NCBI GenBank assembly: GCA_047495785.1
Contig: JBLDXI010000010.1
Location: forward strand, 1,798,001-1,862,000
Direction: 5' to 3'
Source of the DNA: Lepidodermella squamata
Taxonomy: Eukaryota > Gastrotricha
DNA length: 64,000 bases
The translations under genes and the position numbers were made by a program. The notes beneath the pieces were generated by a model. It saw nothing but the letters and a program-made list of their open reading frames with translations. It did no database searches and was not told the DNA's origin. Below, piece by piece: positions 57,481 through 64,000 of the stretch; position 1 is the first letter of the stretch; each line of letters starts with the position of its first letter.

Positions 57481-58647
57481 TTAAGACAAGGTAAGAATAA
57501 TCACAGAGCCATATTTTTCGAGGATAACTGCGCTGATGAACAGCGCGGCGCCCAACACACCGGATCCAATCAGAGTGCTCGCTCGGAATCCAAGATAACC
57601 GATCCATTCAATGAAAATGATAGCGAAAAAGCAGAAAACTATACTGGCAGCGACTTTCATATTCCAGAAAAAGTAGCCGAGAATCGACAGGACGAACACG
57701 CCGATGAATGTGCCCAGGTAAACTTGCGTCTTCATGCCCCTCATAAATGGCGAGGATCCGACGAGAAGGCCAACGCACATGCCCATCGTGCAGTAGTATT
57801 GAACTCCGCCATCGAAGTATCGAAGATAGTCATCGAACATGTTGTAGTAATGAAAGAAGCCGTATGTTACAATAGCCGCTAGGTGACCAAAGACTACAGC
57901 GCCAAGCATATCTCGTTCAAAGTACAAAAACAAGATTCCTGGGACGTAGATCAAGCCGAAAGAGAAGACTCCAGATAGGCTGACTGAGGCGAAAAAGCCA
58001 AAGACACTGGACTTGTAAACAATGGCAAGGATGGCGAAGTAGACCATGATCCAAAAGCTGCCAATGCTTTCTTTCGGCAATTTCAGTCTCTGGAATCGCA
58101 GAATGATAGCTTTAATTCGATTCTCGATTTCTCTATGAGTAGCAACGATCCAGTAAAGAATCATCAAATTGGCAAAAGAGCAAAATAAGGCGATGTAGAA
58201 AAATTGGGAAGGCCAAATTCGTTGCGGTGCGATCGTTCCGACGAGTGAGAAAAGCAGAAATGAAGCTTGGTAATATTCCACCGGGACTTCGAGGATTAAT
58301 CGGAACAGTCCCTCTCCGATTTTACGAATGAACCCGCCAAACGTGAATAGGAGCAGTATCACAGCGCAGACTTTGATGAAGTTGATGAAGGAGAGGTATT
58401 CTAGCCATGAAATTGAGTTTTGGTCGTGTTTGCTTGGTTGGCCTGATACATACAGGCTTTCGTCAGCCTTTGCGATGTATTTTCCGGCAGCTTCACTGGC
58501 AAGACGCTCGCTGAGGTAGCCGTCATGTTTCAGCTTGGTTAGAAGTTGCAGTTTGACGTCTGCGATCGTTCGGCCTTGATCGTTGGCTGAACAGACCGAT
58601 AATATCAGGCATAGGATTAAGTTCAGCCTAAACATCTCAAGTAACAA
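57481..58647 (-). CDS. multi-pass membrane protein of unknown function
   Basis: A single exon of 388 residues. A signal peptide (FRLNLILCLILSVCSA) is followed by about 70 polar residues and then about nine to ten membrane helices from residue 80 to the end. Helix-breaking loops contain EIENRIKAIILRFQRLKLPKE and a YFDGGVQYYC segment. There are no transporter signature motifs, no GPCR landmarks and no N-terminal binding domain that I recognise. It is flanked by receptor genes but does not resemble them. It is intronless, like several neighbours. Function not assigned. Confidence 0.7.
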   Translation of the reverse strand: MLLEMFRLNLILCLILSVCSANDQGRTIADVKLQLLTKLKHDGYLSERLASEAAGKYIAKADESLYVSGQPSKHDQNSISWLEYLSFINFIKVCAVILLLFTFGGFIRKIGEGLFRLILEVPVEYYQASFLLFSLVGTIAPQRIWPSQFFYIALFCSFANLMILYWIVATHREIENRIKAIILRFQRLKLPKESIGSFWIMVYFAILAIVYKSSVFGFFASVSLSGVFSFGLIYVPGILFLYFERDMLGAVVFGHLAAIVTYGFFHYYNMFDDYLRYFDGGVQYYCTMGMCVGLLVGSSPFMRGMKTQVYLGTFIGVFVLSILGYFFWNMKVAASIVFCFFAIIFIEWIGYLGFRASTLIGSGVLGAALFISAVILEKYGSVIILTLS

Positions 58648-59879
58648 AACCTAAATGGCAGATAACTTCTCAGGTTAACCATTTATGCGAGTAAAACATG
58701 TCTTATCAGCCAGAAAAGTAACGTTGTTCTTGTAATCTAAGAGATATCCCTGGGCATTTGCAAACACGCAGAAGAGTATGCGAATACTGTTGTAGTAAAA
58801 TGAATGGATAAATATGAAAGCATGTGTGTATATTGCATCTGTGTATTGAGTGTGTATTGAGTGTGTAGTAAATGCAAAAATACGAGGCACTGAAAAAATG
58901 CGTTCTAATGATTCATACTACACGCATGTGTGTGCTTTAGGATGAATCATGCTCTACAGCAGGCACCGAGATCCGAGATCGATATTTACGAGCTATTTTT
59001 ATATATTGATTAATTTGTGTCTGTGTGAAAAACTGGTTGATGCCACGCAGGATGCAGATTGGAGCAGTCCCCTACTCCGGTGGCGCGCCAACTTTTTAAA
59101 CTACCGGCGACTTTGTCGGCCGGAAAGTTCCCTGGCCGGCCGCAACACTCTTGGCGACTCCAACAGGCTACACTGCCAGAATATTTTGACATGTCATCAT
59201 TGATTCCCTGTCTTGGTACCAGTCTTGGGCCGCTTGCAGACTACAGACGATTTTCAAATTGCGAGACTGTATACCACGATTGATCAGCCCCAACCCATTG
59301 TTCCAAATATTTCAAATCACGGTTCAGGGACTATAGAATCTCTCCGTTTTATCAACTACTCTACTAGCCTGCAGCCTGCCGGTGGCTTACCTGAGGCATT
59401 CATGTCCCATGGGGATTAAATGGGGCTCATTTATGTAGAAAGAACTGCATGGATACTGATGAAAAGCTGGGGAAGCTAGGAAGGTAACCAGGTTTGAGGC
59501 ATCCCAATCGGTCGGGAACATTTCCAAGTAGCGGTGTTAGTCGTCGGTGTTTGTTAGAGAGGAGAAGGCATTCGATATTTTACATCTAGTGAGTGAGTAT
59601 TATGCGCATTCCGACGTCCACGGAGCGTGTCAAATTAAATTAATACTTCAAAACGGATAAAGAGAAGCAGCTAAGAGTTCTCGCTCCAAGTGATGGAAAT
59701 AATGCTGACAACTTCGACCAATTTTAACCTCAATATTGTGGTGTAGAAGATGCCTCTCATCACAAGGCTTTTAAGGTTATCGCCCCCTTTGCTGCTTTAA
59801 TCAGCTCGGAAGTCTTCGTTTTAAGGTGAATACTCTACCCTATCAAGAGTATTCATTGTTGCAACGATTCAAGGTTAGT
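58648..59879. other. intergenic gap
   Basis: Contains a short GTGTATTGA direct repeat near 58840-58865 and a GC-rich patch with GGCCGG palindromes near 59100-59145 that could be transposon debris. No supported gene. Confidence 0.4.
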
Positions 59880-61063
59880 TCACAACATCATTTTAGCGAT
59901 ATGATATCCATCGGCAATAGCGAGAAGCAAAATGGTCATAACAAGCACAGTTAGGTCCATCAGTCTAACATTAGCCAGACCTGTCAGCACATTGACCTTC
60001 GATCCCCATACAGTTGTAGCAATACTACCTGCAATAAGCATGTAGATGGTAACAAAAACACAAGCCATCATTTGAAAGCATATCAATGTGATAAGATGCA
60101 CAGAATCAGAGGTTTTCGGAATTTGCTCATAAACTATCGACAACAGTACGAAGAACGCTAACACGACAGTTATGCAATAAGTTGGCCGGTCTGGCAACTC
60201 AGGGCTCATGATGAAGGCTGATAGTTGTAGGAGAATCAGAACAACTAGTGGCATAATTACATTCCCAATATAGTACTGATATTTCCGCTGGAATGCGAGC
60301 TGATATTTGATCTGGGTGAAATCATCCGTGAGAAACATAGATTTGCTGAATTCCGATGTTAAGGCAAGCCAAATATTGCCTCCTTTCAGGATATTATTTG
60401 AATGTTCAAAAGTAATGTTGCCAACCGCGACCCTATCGGAAGTGAAAGGTATCTCCAAGTCGATGGAACATAGCATTTTATCAAATGGGAAATTCGAAAG
60501 AGATCCGTCGCAGGAAGTCTCGAAAAGTACCTGATTGTAAAACGTGGCTTCAACATGGCGATTGCTTTCGAAAAACTCGACCCAATCAGTTATCTTTTCC
60601 ATCCAAGTCGCGTCGTTCAGTGAATTAAGATGAGTTGGAGTTATGGACCATGTCTCAGATTTAGGTAGTCGAAATGTCAGATGGCTGTAATCATCGTCAT
60701 CGAAACCTTTACAGCCGAATTCTGGCAAAACCCAGCTGATACCAATGATCGACATTAAAGACAAACTGGAAAAGCGCGATAAGTCTCAAAACCAAATTAT
60801 TTATTGCGTGTTCACCTCTGCTGCAAATCATCTATGCCTATAACTTGCTGTATTGTTATCTCGATTGAGATGTTTAGAGGGAGCCCTTGGCCGTAAAGGT
60901 CGATTTCATCCACTAATTTTCGTGATTTTGCGATAACGCATTTCGAATTGAAAAATTCATTTTCCAGCTCGACGTGGCGAAGTTGAAAAGTTTCAACTCC
61001 GTGCAAATCAACAGCGCTGACAACCACATATAAAATAATGAACTGAGTAACGGTCGCAAACAT
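59880..61063 (-). CDS. Cys-loop receptor subunit (two-exon subfamily)
   Basis: Exons 60816-61063 and 59880-60765 (50-bp intron, phase 2) encode about 377 residues. Signal peptide MFATVTQFIILYVVVSAV. Exon 1 has FFNSKCVIAKSRKLVDEIDL; exon 2 opens SLSLMSIIGISWVLPEFGC. It is nearest to 3051-4284 (same FFNSKC-AK block, MSPELPDRPTYCITVVLAFF pore). The Cys-loop has 13 inner residues (C-DGSLSNFPFDKML-C), one fewer than its closest relatives. M2 begins PDRPTYCITVVLAF. M3-M4 loop about 25 residues. An intact tRNA-Ile gene lies 237 bp upstream in the same orientation. Confidence 0.9.
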
Positions 61064-61299
61064 TATTGAAAGCTAGATAAGTTTTCAGTGGCTTCAGCTC
61101 TGATATATTTCATCTACTAACTCGATTGCGGAAGTTAAATTCGGCTGTCAGGCAATTTCGAGCCGTTCTTCGATAGATGAGAATTCAGGCAAGCTGTACA
61201 AAAATGCTTTTTCTATCAAAGGCTGCACTGTTGTGTCAATACACAATAAATAATGGCTATCGCGCTTCGATATATTTCATTTCCGCAATAGAAAAAATT

Positions 61300-61399
61300 T
61301 GCTCCAGGCGAGGCTCGAACTCGCGACCTTCGCATATCTCAGCGTACATTCGAGTACTGCTTATAAGTACGACGCACTAACCAACTATGCAACTGGAGC
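61300..61399 (-). tRNA. tRNA-Ile(UAU) with intron
   Basis: Mature part identical to the gene at 51074-51173; a single difference lies in the intron near its 3' end. Anticodon TAT, intron about 26 nt, mature length 74 nt. A TTTTTT terminator follows at 61292-61297. Confidence 0.95.
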
Positions 61400-61597
61400 A
61401 CCTGGGAACAAAGGTGATTAAAGTACCATAAGCGTCATCAAACCATGATCCTACTTTCTTTCTCACAGTCAAAACTATCAATTACTTAAGTTCATTTCGG
61501 AAAAAATACAATAGAATATAGTAATTTTTATTCTGGATATGGAAGACAATTTATTGAATATTCGACGAGTCACAAGTCACAATTTTAGAAAATATTT

Positions 61598-63967
61598 CTA
61601 AACCAGCATAACTGAGTCGTTGCGTTTTGTAGCAAAACTAGTCTTCACCATACCGGTGCCCACCATGCTTGGTCTCGAGGAAAGATTCAGCAGATTTGGC
61701 TTGACTAGCATTGTCTTCGCCACAACCAGAGAAATTACGAACGATAGCAAGATATCAATCACAGCAACTGTGATTTGCTGGTCAACAGGGCTTTGCAGAA
61801 TCAACAGAATCAGACACGTGCACGGAATAAGCGTCGCCAAATTCACGACTATCAACGCTGTTTCCTTGAAGTCCGATACCCTAACAGCCCTGCCAGATTG
61901 CTTTAGACTGTATAGGGCAAACCCCGCGATGATCAGCAGGACATAATTTGCCGAGATGATTGCGCCAATCCAAGCAGTTTGGTACGAGGAAGCGCAAATT
62001 GTCACGTAGGTTTCCACAAACTGATCCGCGACTTCATCCCTGTAACCCGACCCCAACGCAGCTACAAGACATTGCTGAGGGTCGATGCCGAACAGCCAAA
62101 GGCTTAAGACGAGTAGGATAAGAATAGAAAAGCCAAGTGATGCCGTCAATGTCTGTGAATCTTTGATTTCAATCGGTGCAAGAACTAAATTTGGCATGAC
62201 TGATGATTTTCGCGATACACGAAGGTCTACACCTGGCGATGACCGCCGACGGGCTTCATCTTCCTTAAGCTTCCGATAGCTGAGGAAAACGTGAACAGCG
62301 GTGATTGAAGTGATAATTGCTACAGAAATCAGTTCAATGAAAATTCGACTGATCAATAAAGAGTGAGCTGATAGAAGTGACGTCTTTACAACGAAGAGAA
62401 TTGCAGACACGTCCAACAGAACACAACCTGCAAGCGTCGAGATTTTCGCAGCTCGAACTCCTGTAGGCTCCCTTCTATAAGCCGAGTAAACCGCGACAGC
62501 GAATTTCGCAACTATAAGGAATCCAGCGAAAGTTGATATTGTTGCTAGAGAAGTATCTGACGTATCAAGATGCCGAACTACCCTAGTCTCCATGTCACTG
62601 GGAGGGCTCCCGTTTACAGTTGGCCAAGGAATTTTGCTCAGAATGGGGATGACCCTGGAATTGTCGTAAGGATCACTCGAGTTGGACTTCTCATTACTAA
62701 TTTGAACTATCTTAAAACCATTTTTCAGGGTGACGTAGAACGGCAAACCTTGAAGATTTCCGGCTTTATCGTAGCTGACCGAAGAAGTTCGCAATGGTTT
62801 GTAGGTGGTAGCAATGAAGTTTTCTTGCACGGCTTGAACAATCGTGGCGGAATTCTTCCGAAAATCTCTTAAGGTTAGATTTTTCGCTGCCAGGGCTTTC
62901 TCGGCATAATCCAGAGCAATGACAGATTGCATCACAGTATCGTGGCAGACCTTGGAAATGGCGTAGTCTGATGTTCGAACTCCCATGATCTTTTCATTCA
63001 GCATTGCCTCAAATTCAGTTGGATTGTAGCCAAAGTCGCTAGGATGCGTCATGTCCCCATCACCGTCGACAGTTCCGAAAACGAAGGTCTGATCAAGTTG
63101 CTCGGCAATTACAGATTTCTCACACTTTGCCTTTCCTGAACCTTCAACGTAATTCTTATAGACACCTTGAATTCCAGCATCAATGCCGAGGAAGAGATAC
63201 CTGGAACCCTTCATTCCAGCTTCATGCAAGGTGCACAGAACGTCTGGTAGCGTGACAGTAAAACTAACGTAGATCACAATTATTCTGACGTCCTTTGCCT
63301 TCAAATTTTCAGCGTTTTGCCGCTCGAAATTGATGGATGTATCGAAGGTAATTACATTGACCCCTTTCGCTTGAGCAATATCCATGAAATGCAGAGCCCC
63401 GACCAAGTCATTCGAGTTATCTGGATTCAAAATCATGGCGATATTCCGCCAACCTCCGACCGTCTTAATAAATCTTAAGTAGCCAAAGTTGTAGTTAATC
63501 ATCGTCGAGGCAGATAATAAAAGGTTGGGGAACTGTTTCCTATCAGAGAGAATAGGGTGAGTACAAGCTGATGATAGGCTCATGAAGTTGATGTGATGCA
63601 AGAAACGTCCGATACCCTTGCAGCCATTCGAATTGGTTGGGCCAACTGCGATCGGTGAAGGCAGAATGCTGTCATCGGAACTTTCAAAATATTTCCGATA
63701 GTAGTCCATGAACGCTGTTGGAGCGTTGTTTCCCGATAGCTTTTCATCTCCAAATACCAGTTGAATCTCGTAATCAGGGAGATATTTCGTGCTATTATTT
63801 GCAACTTCAGCTGCCAGGGCAGATGCAGCTCGGCAATTGGATGGGATAGATGGCTCCGAACCCGTGATTCGGCTTTGCACATAAAGCGCGAGTTTAAAAG
63901 GCTTTTTCTGACCTGCAACCGGGTGCAGGACAAATGCCAGGATGTACACAAAGATTCGCATTCTCAT
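61598..63967 (-). CDS. class C (GABA-B-like) 7TM receptor
   Basis: A single exon of 789 residues. Signal peptide (RIFVYILAFVLHPVAG), then a periplasmic-binding-like venus-flytrap domain of about 430 residues (PIAVGPTNSNGCKGIGRFLH; NFMSLSSACTHPILSDRKQF; WRNIAMILNPDNSNDL). Seven helices run from about residue 470 to 750, ending in a Ser-rich tail. There is no cysteine-rich linker domain between the two parts, which is the GABA-B receptor layout and not the mGlu layout. Cysteines before helix 3 (DPQQC) and in loops are present. It is likely a plasma-membrane receptor for an amino-acid-like ligand. Being intronless in a large class C gene is unusual and may point to retroposition. Confidence 0.83.
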   Translation of the reverse strand: MRMRIFVYILAFVLHPVAGQKKPFKLALYVQSRITGSEPSIPSNCRAASALAAEVANNSTKYLPDYEIQLVFGDEKLSGNNAPTAFMDYYRKYFESSDDSILPSPIAVGPTNSNGCKGIGRFLHHINFMSLSSACTHPILSDRKQFPNLLLSASTMINYNFGYLRFIKTVGGWRNIAMILNPDNSNDLVGALHFMDIAQAKGVNVITFDTSINFERQNAENLKAKDVRIIVIYVSFTVTLPDVLCTLHEAGMKGSRYLFLGIDAGIQGVYKNYVEGSGKAKCEKSVIAEQLDQTFVFGTVDGDGDMTHPSDFGYNPTEFEAMLNEKIMGVRTSDYAISKVCHDTVMQSVIALDYAEKALAAKNLTLRDFRKNSATIVQAVQENFIATTYKPLRTSSVSYDKAGNLQGLPFYVTLKNGFKIVQISNEKSNSSDPYDNSRVIPILSKIPWPTVNGSPPSDMETRVVRHLDTSDTSLATISTFAGFLIVAKFAVAVYSAYRREPTGVRAAKISTLAGCVLLDVSAILFVVKTSLLSAHSLLISRIFIELISVAIITSITAVHVFLSYRKLKEDEARRRSSPGVDLRVSRKSSVMPNLVLAPIEIKDSQTLTASLGFSILILLVLSLWLFGIDPQQCLVAALGSGYRDEVADQFVETYVTICASSYQTAWIGAIISANYVLLIIAGFALYSLKQSGRAVRVSDFKETALIVVNLATLIPCTCLILLILQSPVDQQITVAVIDILLSFVISLVVAKTMLVKPNLLNLSSRPSMVGTGMVKTSFATKRNDSVMLV

Positions 63968-64000
63968 TTATAGTTTGTCAAATAGTCTACAATTTACAAA

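Noticed and set aside
1-64000. CRISPR arrays, bacterial operons or prophage features
   Set aside because: Genes are spliced and animal-type; no regular repeat-spacer pattern or bacterial signals were seen.

Overview
The window is nuclear DNA from an animal with a compact genome. Genes are spliced by short GT-AG introns, mostly about 40-75 bp. Protein families are metazoan: Cys-loop receptors, 7TM receptors, sushi/EGF/ShKT/LDLa/CUB/kringle modules and a SOCS-box protein. There is an intron-containing tRNA-Ile(UAU). Intergenic DNA is AT-rich and carries DNA-transposon and LINE debris. Gene density and intron size would suit a tardigrade, an appendicularian or a similar small-genome invertebrate; I cannot name the phylum from sequence alone. 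Acceptor sites are variable (TATAAG, TTTCAG, TTTTAG, CTACAG), which argues against a typical nematode.

The dominant content is a dispersed cluster of 12 Cys-loop ligand-gated ion channel (LGIC) genes. Seven share a two-exon layout with one phase-2 intron at the same place: 3051-4284, 26267-27681, 27714-29027, 45546-46813, 51472-54702 (interrupted by a transposon), 55511-56706 and 59880-61063. Three are intronless sisters (30735-31874, 32089-33177, 42811-43905). Two are divergent three-exon genes (9479-10676, and 11866-14055 on the plus strand). Around them lie an atypical rhodopsin-like GPCR (8026-9273) and a GABA-B-like class C receptor (61598-63967). The locus therefore looks like a receptor-rich, possibly chemosensory or peptide/amine-sensing, neighbourhood.

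Other genes: a LamG-EGF-ShKT-sushi type I membrane protein (4582-7836); an ankyrin/SOCS-box protein (14627-15673); a stanniocalcin-like secreted protein split by a 1-nt shift in an A7 run (16747-17677); a catalytically dead astacin fused to EGF, CUB and kringle modules (19159-21980); a Q-rich, S/T-rich secreted protein (23537-25005); a cytosolic sulfotransferase (25174-26110); two paralogous type II membrane proteins of unknown function (29292-30283 short, 47785-50135 long); two LDLa-sushi secreted proteins in a tandem duplication of about 4 kb (35281-36116 and 39176-40024) that also contains reverse-transcriptase relics; a small His-rich membrane protein (45082-45471); and an unknown multi-pass membrane protein (57481-58647).

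Mobile DNA includes a 2,023-bp long-TIR element with 9-bp target duplications inside an LGIC exon, a 409-bp hAT-type MITE with an 8-bp target duplication, a 373-bp foldback element and a candidate 1.05-kb inverted-repeat element. Two tRNA-Ile(UAU) genes, one deleted tRNA-Ile relic and one tRNA-Gly-like relic are present. Exon boundaries were worked out by hand from splice signals and phase; every multi-exon model quoted sums to a whole number of codons.
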